A DNA stretch of 45,686 nucleotides. Origin: Opitutaceae bacterium (GTDB lineage Bacteria > Verrucomicrobiota > Verrucomicrobiia > Opitutales > Opitutaceae). The stretch is taken from assembly GCA_016794625.1 (NCBI GenBank), contig JAEUGY010000020.1, forward strand, positions 1-45,686, in the 5' to 3' direction. Under the pieces are notes generated by a model. The model had not been told where the DNA came from, ran no database searches, and saw only the letters and a program-made list of their open reading frames with translations. Positions 9,331 through 16,827 of this stretch are shown here, in pieces. Position 1 is the first letter of the stretch; the number at the start of each line of letters is the position of its first letter. The position numbers and the translations under genes are program-made.

Positions 9331-12300
9331 ATGAAACTCAAGCGCGTCCTCCTCTTTGGCTCGCTCGCGGTCTTGGTGCTGCTGGTGGCGTTGGTCGCGC
9401 TGGCGTTTAACTCGGGCGTGCAGACGTGGGCCGTCCGACGGGCCTTGAAGGGACAGCCGGATCTATCGGTTGAGGTCGGGCGAGTCTCCGTGGGGTTGCA
9501 GTCGGTGGTCTTGTCTCAGATCACGCTTCGGCAACCGGGACTGAAACTCACCCTCCCGGAGGTCACCTCTGAGCTCTCGGTGATCGACGCGGTCTCGCGC
9601 AAGGTTCGTGTGCGTCGGGTCAAGGCTCACGGCTGGACCCTCGATCTGACCGCTCCCGCTCCGCTCGCGGCCGGCGGCAGTCCTGAGCGCCGGGCCGTGG
9701 CGGGGTATTTCGCCGTCCTGTCCGGCGTCAACGGCAACGCCAGCGCCGCCCCCGCACCCAAGGCCGAGGCGTTCGCGGGGATTTTTGGGCTGCTCCGGCT
9801 GCCGGTGGAGCTCTCTCTGGAGGACGCGGATCTTGCCGGCGCCGTCATTTTTCCAACCGCTGCGGGCCAGCCGGCGGGGCGGGCGGTGGTGACCGTCACC
9901 GGTGGCAAGCTGGGTGCGGCACGCGAGGGACGCTTTCGCGTGGAGGCCAAGGCCGAGATGTCCGGTGCGGTCTCACAGCTGACGGCCACCAGCGACATCG
10001 GGTTGCGCATGGACGCGCCGGACTCGATTGATCGCGTCAGCGCGGTGACCGATCTGGTGGCCGTGGGATCGCGCTTTCCCGGGGGGGCCCGGCTGAAGGC
10101 GGCCCTGCTCGCCGAGCGAGGGGCTCAGGGCGTCGAAAATTACCGCGTGATGGTGGAGGCGGAACAAAAGGCGCTGCTCGATCTTCGGGCTCAACTCCCG
10201 GCCGGGGCGACCCAGCTGGGCGGCGCGATCGTGGTGTCGGTGCGGGACACCGATCTGGAGCCGTTTATCTTGGGACGCACGCTGCCTGCCTTTGCCGCCA
10301 CGGTGGACGCCAAGTTTGGGGTGACGACGAAGTTCGATGCGTTCAGTGCGCAGGGTGCGCTCGAAGTGGTGGCCAGTCGTCTCGAAGTGATCTCGCCGCA
10401 CCTAAAGCCAGTCGGAACGCTGTCCCTCGCATCCACCTTCGCCGTGGAACACACGCCCGATTTGCTGCGCGTCAACGCTCTGCAGGCGCGCGTCTCCGGT
10501 GCCGCCCCACTGGCTTCGATTGATGTGCGGCAGGCCTTCGGCTGGGTGCTCAAGACGGGTGAACTGAAAGTGGCGGATCCTGCGCGCGAATTGGTTTCGA
10601 TTTCGCTCGAAGGCGTGCCGCTCCCCTGGGCTCAGCCCTATCTGGAGGGAGTGGTGGTGGAAGGTGGAGACGCCCGCGGGAGTTTCCTCGTCCGGGCCGC
10701 GGGTGGAGGATACGCGATTCGCCCGCAGGTGCCTCTGACCCTTTCCCCCTTTTCTCTGTCGAAAGATGGCAAAGCGATCCTGCGCAACGTGGGGTTGACC
10801 GTGAGTGCCTCGGCCGATGTCACGCCGGACGCCTGGCAGGCGGAGGTAACGGAGTTGGTGGCACGCGAAGGTGCCACCACGCTGTGGTCGCTCAACGTCA
10901 AGGCCGGCCAAGCCGGAGGCGCCAAGCAGCCGCTCAAGGCCACGGGACGCCTTTCGGTGGATCTGCCCTCGGTGCTGACTCAACCGGTGGTGAACGGGGC
11001 CGCGGTGCTGTCGAGAGGAACCTTGCGCGGCGATTTTACCGCCAGTCTGGGCGCCACGCAGGAACTCGCCGCGCAACTGGTGGTATCGGATTTGGTTTCC
11101 GGCGTGGAGGAGCGTTTCCCCCGCGTCACCGTGGATCTCCGGGCGGACGTGCGAGCGGATGGCAGTTTTGTCGCCCGCGCGCCGATTCTGGTCGAGCGGG
11201 ACGATCGCAAGAGTGATGTGGTGGTGGGCGCATCGGGGCGGACCGAGAAGGAGGGCATCACCCTGGACGCGCAGGTGGCGAGCAACCGGATGTACCTGGA
11301 TGACGTCAAGATCCTGGGCGCACCGTTCGCCCTCGCCGGCTCCTCCGAACCCGCGACGCTGGGTTCGGCTCCCACCGCGCCGGACAAGGCTCCGGTCTGG
11401 AAGGGAGTCAGCGGGAAAATGTCACTCTCACTGGCCGAGGTGGTGTATTCACCCGACCTTACCATCCGTGATGTGACGGGCTCGGTGCGCATTGGACCGG
11501 CCGCGGTGACACTCGAAGCCCTCAAGGCGGTGCTGGGCACCGGGGGGCAGCTCGCGATGTCGGGAGGGCTGAAGTTTGATGCGTCAAACGTGGACGCCTA
11601 TCGACTGAAGGCGGACCTGGCCGTGGCGAATCTGGATTCCGGTTCAACGCTCAAGGCATTGAAGCCGAACAACGGACTTCCTCTGGTGGAGGGCACGTTC
11701 GACGTTAAGAGTTCGATTGATGCGACGTCGGGCAACTTGGGAACGCTGGCGGAAATGGCCCGGGGCGATGTCCGCATTTCCAGCAAGGGCGGCATCTTCC
11801 GTCCCTTGCCGGCGTCGTACCTGGAGACATTTGTCAACGCAAAGAACCAGCTGGCCAAACGCGGAGAACAGGCCGGGGCCCTGAGTGCCATTGCCGGAGT
11901 GATCGGCGCACGGCTGCCCAGCGCCCTGGGAGGCGCGGCCGGAAAAGCCCAGCAGCTCGTCGAGCGGATGAACGACCTGGAAGGAATTTTGCGGTTGATC
12001 GCTGAGGTTCGATTTGACCAGCTGACCCTGGACGTTGGCGGCGATAGTAAATTGGATACCGTTCTTCGCGACCTTACCGTCACCGCTCCGGAACTCCGCT
12101 TCGTCGGCACCGGTGGCTTGAAGTACCGTCCAAACGTTCCGCTGTGGAAACAAGCCTTGTCACTCAAGCTCACCGGCGCGGCGCGCGGTCGGGCGGCGGA
12201 AGTCATGAAGAAAGGGAATCTGCTCGGTGAATCGGTCGACAGCCTCGGCTACATCCCATTGTCGATGGATGTGAACATCGATGGAACAGCGGACAACCCG

Positions 12301-12429
12301 GACACCTCGAAACTCGTGGTCGCACTGGTCGACAAGGTGTTGGGTGTACAGCTGCAACCCGGCGATGTGGAGCGGATCCGCCAGGGTGACGTGCTGGTGC
12401 TTTTGAATGTGCTCGGTCAGCTGAAGTAG
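9331..12429 (+). CDS. AsmA-like large periplasmic protein anchored in the inner membrane
   Basis: This 1032-residue protein has one N-terminal membrane segment (about residues 5-26) and then a long chain dominated by alternating beta-strand patterns. The opening, a TM helix followed by a segment containing VEVGRVSVGLQSVVLSQITLRQPGLKLTLPEV, and the closing GTADNPDTSKLVV with a short Leu-rich tail resemble the AsmA/YhjG superfamily. Proteins of that group span the periplasm and are implicated in lipid transport or outer-membrane homeostasis. The family call rests on topology and N/C-terminal resemblance only. The gene lies 95 bases after the channel gene and may or may not be co-transcribed with it. 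Its 3' end overlaps the convergent rhombosortase gene by 13 bases. Confidence 0.65.
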   Translation: MKLKRVLLFGSLAVLVLLVALVALAFNSGVQTWAVRRALKGQPDLSVEVGRVSVGLQSVVLSQITLRQPGLKLTLPEVTSELSVIDAVSRKVRVRRVKAHGWTLDLTAPAPLAAGGSPERRAVAGYFAVLSGVNGNASAAPAPKAEAFAGIFGLLRLPVELSLEDADLAGAVIFPTAAGQPAGRAVVTVTGGKLGAAREGRFRVEAKAEMSGAVSQLTATSDIGLRMDAPDSIDRVSAVTDLVAVGSRFPGGARLKAALLAERGAQGVENYRVMVEAEQKALLDLRAQLPAGATQLGGAIVVSVRDTDLEPFILGRTLPAFAATVDAKFGVTTKFDAFSAQGALEVVASRLEVISPHLKPVGTLSLASTFAVEHTPDLLRVNALQARVSGAAPLASIDVRQAFGWVLKTGELKVADPARELVSISLEGVPLPWAQPYLEGVVVEGGDARGSFLVRAAGGGYAIRPQVPLTLSPFSLSKDGKAILRNVGLTVSASADVTPDAWQAEVTELVAREGATTLWSLNVKAGQAGGAKQPLKATGRLSVDLPSVLTQPVVNGAAVLSRGTLRGDFTASLGATQELAAQLVVSDLVSGVEERFPRVTVDLRADVRADGSFVARAPILVERDDRKSDVVVGASGRTEKEGITLDAQVASNRMYLDDVKILGAPFALAGSSEPATLGSAPTAPDKAPVWKGVSGKMSLSLAEVVYSPDLTIRDVTGSVRIGPAAVTLEALKAVLGTGGQLAMSGGLKFDASNVDAYRLKADLAVANLDSGSTLKALKPNNGLPLVEGTFDVKSSIDATSGNLGTLAEMARGDVRISSKGGIFRPLPASYLETFVNAKNQLAKRGEQAGALSAIAGVIGARLPSALGGAAGKAQQLVERMNDLEGILRLIAEVRFDQLTLDVGGDSKLDTVLRDLTVTAPELRFVGTGGLKYRPNVPLWKQALSLKLTGAARGRAAEVMKKGNLLGESVDSLGYIPLSMDVNIDGTADNPDTSKLVVALVDKVLGVQLQPGDVERIRQGDVLVLLNVLGQLK

Positions 12430-13097
12430 GCCATCCCGTCCGGGCCGTCCGGAGCGCGCGGGGTGCGACCGGGTTGGCGGGGCACGGGAGCAGGTCTGGT
12501 ACTGAGGGCAACCCCAAGCAGACCCACGACCGCCCCGACCAGATGGGCGAGCGGGACGGGTTGGAACCCCGCGTGCAGGGAGTCGACAAACAGCGTCGAC
12601 TGGTGCAGCTGCTCGAATAGGGACTTTCCGACAAAACCCAAGAGGGCGAGCAGACTGAGCGCCACGGTCGCGGGTCTCCGATCACGCGCCCCTTGCTGCA
12701 GAAGAGACGCGCACAGCCAGGCGTAAAGCGCCGAATCGATCCCGGACAGGCCCCGGTAGCGATCCAGTGTGGGTTGAAGCACCACCACTGCGACCGAGAT
12801 CGCCGCACCGCTCCACAGCCAAAGCTGGGTCAGGCTGCGCCTTCGGAGAGGCGCCACCCCGAGTGCACCCGATTCCATGGCCCCGCCGAGCACCAGCAAC
12901 ATGGCCACATCCCACGTTCCATGGGAGAGGCCGTAGTGCGTCAGGTGCCCGGTCCAGATCCGCCAGAGCTGGGCCTGTTGAAAGGCCGAGCGATCCAGCT
13001 CCAGTGCGGAGGCGGCCTCTGGAAAGGCGAGCAACGCGGAGGCGATGACCGCCAGTCCAAGGGTCAGCCAAGGCAGGCGACGCGGGGTGGTTTCCAT
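12417..13097 (-). CDS. rhombosortase (rhomboid-family intramembrane serine protease)
   Basis: Rhombosortases cleave the C-terminal GlyGly-CTERM tail of exported proteins in the inner membrane. This protein has 226 residues and about six hydrophobic segments. The first loop motif WRIWTGHLTHYGLSHGTWD (about 45-63) matches the rhombosortase version of the rhomboid L1/TM2 region. The catalytic Ser is S118 in YRGLSGIDSALYAW. The catalytic His is H185 in VPLAHLVGAVVG. The segment GFVGKSLFEQL (about 154-164) is also typical. An upstream in-frame start at 13181 would overlap the preceding gene by 34 bases and add a segment with no family match, so the ATG at 13097 was chosen. It lies 50 bases after a VIT/vWA gene whose product carries the expected tail. 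The C-terminus is a polar Pro/Arg-rich cytoplasmic extension. Confidence 0.85.
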   Translation of the reverse strand: METTPRRLPWLTLGLAVIASALLAFPEAASALELDRSAFQQAQLWRIWTGHLTHYGLSHGTWDVAMLLVLGGAMESGALGVAPLRRRSLTQLWLWSGAAISVAVVVLQPTLDRYRGLSGIDSALYAWLCASLLQQGARDRRPATVALSLLALLGFVGKSLFEQLHQSTLFVDSLHAGFQPVPLAHLVGAVVGLLGVALSTRPAPVPRQPGRTPRAPDGPDGMAYFS

Positions 13098-13147
13098 GGG
13101 CGGTGGGATGTTGGCAGTGGAACAAGCGGTGTGACTCGAGGGCGCGC

Positions 13148-15160
13148 TCAGCGTCGCCGACCGAGGGTGCGGCGTGAGCACAGCACCGCGGCGACCAGGA
13201 ATGCGATGAGCAGCGCGTTGACGAGGTCGGGACGGAGCGCCCCGCCTCCCGAGCCGCCACCGTGGTTGACGTGCGGCGCGGCGGCCGGAAAGGCCGGCTT
13301 CGCTGCATCCACACGGTAAGCCGTCGCCGGTTGCGTTGCCCGGGTCGCCTGCGCCTGGCGCTCCAGGGCGGTGCGCGCCTGATTGGACCGCTGCAGACCG
13401 CGACGCGCGAACGAGGCGTCATCCAGCAGCACCATCGAGGTGTGGTCGGTGACCAACTGGTAGGCCACGCCGAGCGCCTGGATGGCGTCCTTTGATTCAG
13501 AGGGCGGCAGGCTTCCGATCGACTCCTTCATTTCAATCTGCTCGATCTGGGCGAGGGCCCAGAGGCGCTCGATCTCCGGGTTGGTCGTGTCGACTTCCGG
13601 AAAGTCAAACGTCGTCGCATACGTCTTGTCCTCGCCGGTGAGTTTGGCCTTGAGCGTGACCGTCGCCTGGCCCGCTCCCTCGTAACGCCCGAAGAGGATC
13701 CACTGCTGCCCGCGATAGATTTTCTGCGGCAGTTCACCGGTGGTATCGAAAACTCGGACACCGGAGAAGCTGAATGAAGCGTCATGCAGCGATTCGTGCA
13801 CGACCTTGGACTTGGCCAGCATCAGCTGCCCGACAATGTCATCATCATTGCTGACCGCCGTAAAGGCGCCGCCGGTGGCATCGGCCAGGGTGCGCATGAG
13901 CGGCCAGTTCGCGCCATTGCCCATGAGGAAACCGAACACCCGCAGGTCCACCTGTTTCAACAGGCGATGAAAGGCCACGGGATCGACGAGTCCCTGGTTG
14001 GCCACGCCATCCGTGACGAGGATGAGGCTGGTGGCGCGGTCGGCATCGAGTCCCTGCAAGCCTTCGCGGATCCCTTCGTAGAGGTTGGTGCCGCCCGTGA
14101 CCGAGAGCGCCTTGACGGTGGCGATGGCCCGCTGGACCGATTCCGGAGCGGCGGGCGTCCACGGCACCAGCTCGCGCGCCGTCTGATTGAAGGTCACGAT
14201 GCGAAAGCGGTCCGAGGGTTTCATCTGGCCCAGGGCCTGGCTCACGCCCTGGGCGAGGGTGTGGATCTTGCCCTGCATGGAGCCGGAGGTATCCAAAACG
14301 AAGGCGAAATCGGCTCCCGTGGTGATGGGCTTCAAGTCGATGCCGGGTGTCACGACCATCATGAAGGTGCCCGGTTTCTTCGGATCCGCGCGATACGGAA
14401 TGACCTCCACGCGGCCGGGAAGGTTGTCGGCCAGCCGGTAGTAGAAGACAAAGTCGCGGTCGAGTCGCGCGCCGGTGCGATCCAAAGCCACCCGGACGTG
14501 GCCCGCATCGAGCGTCTGGATATTGGCGGCGGATTCGAACCCGGGTACACGGACGTCCGCCACCGGGGCGGCTGACTTCAGCTCCAGAGCGATCGAGAGA
14601 TTCCCTTCAACGACGGAGTTGGAAGTCCAGAAACTCCGGGCCACGTCGTCCGTGCCGCCGTCCTCCAGCGGATAGACATAACGTCCGACACCGAGGTCGA
14701 TTTCCAGCGGCTGGTAATAAACGAAGCGTAGTTTGATCTCACTCTGGGCCCGCACCGGGGCGATGCGAAACTCGTAGGTCTGGATGCCGTTCTTGGAGGC
14801 AAGTCCAGCGTCGTTGCCGGACTTCTTCTCCTCGGTGTAAATCGTCTCGGCCTCCTGCTTGGCCAACACCTCGCCTTGCAGTGTTTTCTCGCCGGTGGTC
14901 ACGGTCACCTCGGAAAGGCTGGCGCTCTTCGGGACCGGAAACGCATAGATCGCTTCCAGATCTTGGGCGTTGGGATTAAAGAAGGTTTGCAGCACCTCCG
15001 TTTGGGCAAAGCCGTTGTTCAGTGTCACGTGGACCTGATGATCGCGAATCGCGATGGGCTGCTGGGAAGAACCGAGCGGCGTGAGAGTGCCACCCGCCAT
15101 CAGCGGCCCGGACAGACCGGCCGCGCAGAGTGCCGAGAGAAAAAGAGAACGTAGTTTCAT
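13148..15160 (-). CDS. secreted VIT and von Willebrand A domain protein with GlyGly-CTERM-type tail
   Basis: This is a predicted exported protein of 670 residues. A signal peptide covers residues 1-22 (MKLRSLFLSALCAAGLSGPLMA). A VIT (inter-alpha-trypsin inhibitor) domain covers about 28-160, including the typical FFNPNAQDLEAIYAFPVP. A vWA domain covers about 280-450 with a complete MIDAS: DTSGS at 290-294, Thr in TGGTNLYEG near 358, and VTDG at 383-386. The last 41 residues are GGGSGGG (634-640), a hydrophobic helix, then a basic end RRTLGRRR. This is the layout of a GlyGly-CTERM sorting signal, and the next gene encodes the matching protease. AGGAGAG precedes the ATG by about 7 bases. Similar VIT/vWA proteins are known targets of marine proteobacterial sortases, but no LPXTG is present here. 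The ligand and final location are unknown. Confidence 0.88.
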   Translation of the reverse strand: MKLRSLFLSALCAAGLSGPLMAGGTLTPLGSSQQPIAIRDHQVHVTLNNGFAQTEVLQTFFNPNAQDLEAIYAFPVPKSASLSEVTVTTGEKTLQGEVLAKQEAETIYTEEKKSGNDAGLASKNGIQTYEFRIAPVRAQSEIKLRFVYYQPLEIDLGVGRYVYPLEDGGTDDVARSFWTSNSVVEGNLSIALELKSAAPVADVRVPGFESAANIQTLDAGHVRVALDRTGARLDRDFVFYYRLADNLPGRVEVIPYRADPKKPGTFMMVVTPGIDLKPITTGADFAFVLDTSGSMQGKIHTLAQGVSQALGQMKPSDRFRIVTFNQTARELVPWTPAAPESVQRAIATVKALSVTGGTNLYEGIREGLQGLDADRATSLILVTDGVANQGLVDPVAFHRLLKQVDLRVFGFLMGNGANWPLMRTLADATGGAFTAVSNDDDIVGQLMLAKSKVVHESLHDASFSFSGVRVFDTTGELPQKIYRGQQWILFGRYEGAGQATVTLKAKLTGEDKTYATTFDFPEVDTTNPEIERLWALAQIEQIEMKESIGSLPPSESKDAIQALGVAYQLVTDHTSMVLLDDASFARRGLQRSNQARTALERQAQATRATQPATAYRVDAAKPAFPAAAPHVNHGGGSGGGALRPDLVNALLIAFLVAAVLCSRRTLGRRR

Positions 15161-15297
15161 GACGATTCTCTCCTTTGCTTGGTCGATGCCAGTTTATCGC
15201 CGATTTTTTAAGCCGTTATCATATAGTATTTTAAGTGATGAAGGCTTTCGAAGGATCTTGGCACAGTTAACATTTACTGCTAGGCCTTGCACATAAA
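15161..15297. promoter_or_regulatory. AT-rich divergent promoter region with an imperfect palindrome
   Basis: This 137-base spacer separates the VIT/vWA gene (leftward) from the sigma-54 regulator (rightward) and is clearly richer in A and T than its surroundings. CAGTTAACATTTACTG at 15264-15279 is an imperfect palindrome of the form CAGTNAANNTTNACTG, about 20 bases before the regulator's start, and could be an operator. A TATGAT-like -10 lies on the minus strand near 15221, without a good -35. No convincing sigma-54 promoter was found (see rejected items). Confidence 0.4.
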
Positions 15298-16827
15298 ATG
15301 TCGAAAGTGCCTAGCTCTTTGTTGCCGGAGAAAGATCGAGGATTCGCCGAGGCGGTGGCGCGGGTGAATGCCGCCAACCCGTTCTTGCCTGAACGGATTG
15401 CCGCGGAACGGGAGGCGCTGGGGGACGAATTCCAGATGAAGGAAGCGGAGTGGAACACGAGGCCACCCTCGTCCCAGCCCAATCGAAATGTGGCCGCGAT
15501 CACGGCCCGGTGCGCGGGATTGATGGAACGGGTGCGGACGCTCCCTTCCGGACGGCGAGGCGGATCGGCGGCTGAGCGTGCGCTCTATGAGGAAGTGGCT
15601 GGATATTGGCTTTATCAGACGTATGCGGCGCGCTTTGACACGGTGATCCTCGCTTCGCTGGCCGGACAGGGGGATGAGGGACGCGTCAGCTTCTTTCCCG
15701 CCTTCAAGGCTGACGTCGAGCGGGTCCTGCAGGTCCCGGGCTGGGAGCCGGCCGAGAGTCAATCGGCGGCGCACCTGTTCTCCTGTGCGTTCCAGATCCG
15801 GCGGGCCTTTCACGCCATCTTTCGTTCCCTGGTCGGCGGATCCGCGCCCATGGCCCGGTTGCGCGCGGAGATCTGGCAGTCGATTTTCGGACATGATCTC
15901 GGGAGGTATCGGCGTGGTCTTTACGCTCGCATGGGAGACTTCTCGACGCTGATCACCGGTCCTTCCGGCACCGGCAAGGAGCTGGTGGCCCGTGCGCTGG
16001 CGTTCTCGCGCTACCTCGCGTTTGATTCCCGGCGGGGTAGTTTCGGGAGCGACTTCGCCCGCGGATTCTTCCCGCTCAACCTCGCTGCGCTGTCTCCCAC
16101 GCTCATCGAATCCGAGCTGTTTGGACACAAACGTGGCGCCTTCACCGGGGCCTTGAGCGACCGGGCAGGCTGGATGGAGGTCTGCCCGGCGACGGGTGCG
16201 GTGTTCCTCGACGAGATTGGCGACGTGGAAAACTCCATCCAGGTGAAGCTGCTGCGGGTGCTGCAGTCGCGCACGTTCCAGCCCCTGGGCAGCACGGAGT
16301 CGCGGCGGTTCGAGGGAAAGATCGTGGCCGCCACCCATCGAAACCTGCCGGAGGAGATTCTTGCGGGACGTTTCCGCGAGGATTTCTACTTCCGACTTTG
16401 CTCGGATCAACTGACGACGCCCTCCCTTCGGGCACAGCTCGATGATTCACCGGCTGATTTGCTGACGCACGTGACCCACATGACCGCCCGGCTGCTGGAA
16501 CCGGAGGAAGTCGAGCGCTTTTCTCGGCGCGCGGTCTCGTGGATCGAAAGCAATCTTGGAGGCAATTACCCTTGGCCTGGCAATGTACGCGAGTTGGAAC
16601 AATGCGTGCGGAGCCTCGTCCTCCGCGGCCACTACCGTCCGGCCGTCGGATTGAGCGGGGCGTCCGGCGAGGACTGGATTTCCGATCTGCGTGCGGGCCG
16701 CATGACCGCCGAAGACGTGCTCCGCCGCTATACCCGCCTCGTGCACGCACAGGCAGGGACCGTAGAGGAGACCGCCCGGCGCCTTGACCTCGATCGACGC
16801 ACGGTCAAGGCGCGTCTCGCGTCCTAA
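15298..16827 (+). CDS. sigma-54-dependent transcriptional activator (AAA+ enhancer-binding protein)
   Basis: Proteins of this class bind upstream of sigma-54 promoters and use ATP to open the promoter complex. The protein has 509 residues. The first 200 or so match no receiver, PAS, GAF or V4R domain that I recognise. The AAA+ core follows: Walker A GPSGTGK (221-227), an intact sigma-54 contact loop GAFTGA (280-285) within ESELFGHKRGAFTGA, Walker B VFLDEIGD (302-309), and sensor region DFYFRL near 362. The segment between Walker A and GAFTGA carries several extra residues compared with NtrC. A short C-terminal helix-turn-helix (VEETARRLDLDRRTVKARL, about 489-507) should bind DNA. It is divergent from the VIT/vWA-rhombosortase pair. 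Its stop overlaps the convergent phytase-like gene in a CTAA. Confidence 0.9.
   Translation: MSKVPSSLLPEKDRGFAEAVARVNAANPFLPERIAAEREALGDEFQMKEAEWNTRPPSSQPNRNVAAITARCAGLMERVRTLPSGRRGGSAAERALYEEVAGYWLYQTYAARFDTVILASLAGQGDEGRVSFFPAFKADVERVLQVPGWEPAESQSAAHLFSCAFQIRRAFHAIFRSLVGGSAPMARLRAEIWQSIFGHDLGRYRRGLYARMGDFSTLITGPSGTGKELVARALAFSRYLAFDSRRGSFGSDFARGFFPLNLAALSPTLIESELFGHKRGAFTGALSDRAGWMEVCPATGAVFLDEIGDVENSIQVKLLRVLQSRTFQPLGSTESRRFEGKIVAATHRNLPEEILAGRFREDFYFRLCSDQLTTPSLRAQLDDSPADLLTHVTHMTARLLEPEEVERFSRRAVSWIESNLGGNYPWPGNVRELEQCVRSLVLRGHYRPAVGLSGASGEDWISDLRAGRMTAEDVLRRYTRLVHAQAGTVEETARRLDLDRRTVKARLAS

Noticed and set aside
15176-15191. Sigma-54-like promoter on the minus strand upstream of the VIT/vWA gene (TGGCAT-N5-AAGCA, with GG and GC at the correct spacing)
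   Set aside because: Transcription would begin about 12 bases downstream, near 15165, which is past the good Shine-Dalgarno AGGAGAG and leaves almost no leader. The -12 half is also poor (AAGCA against TTGCA).
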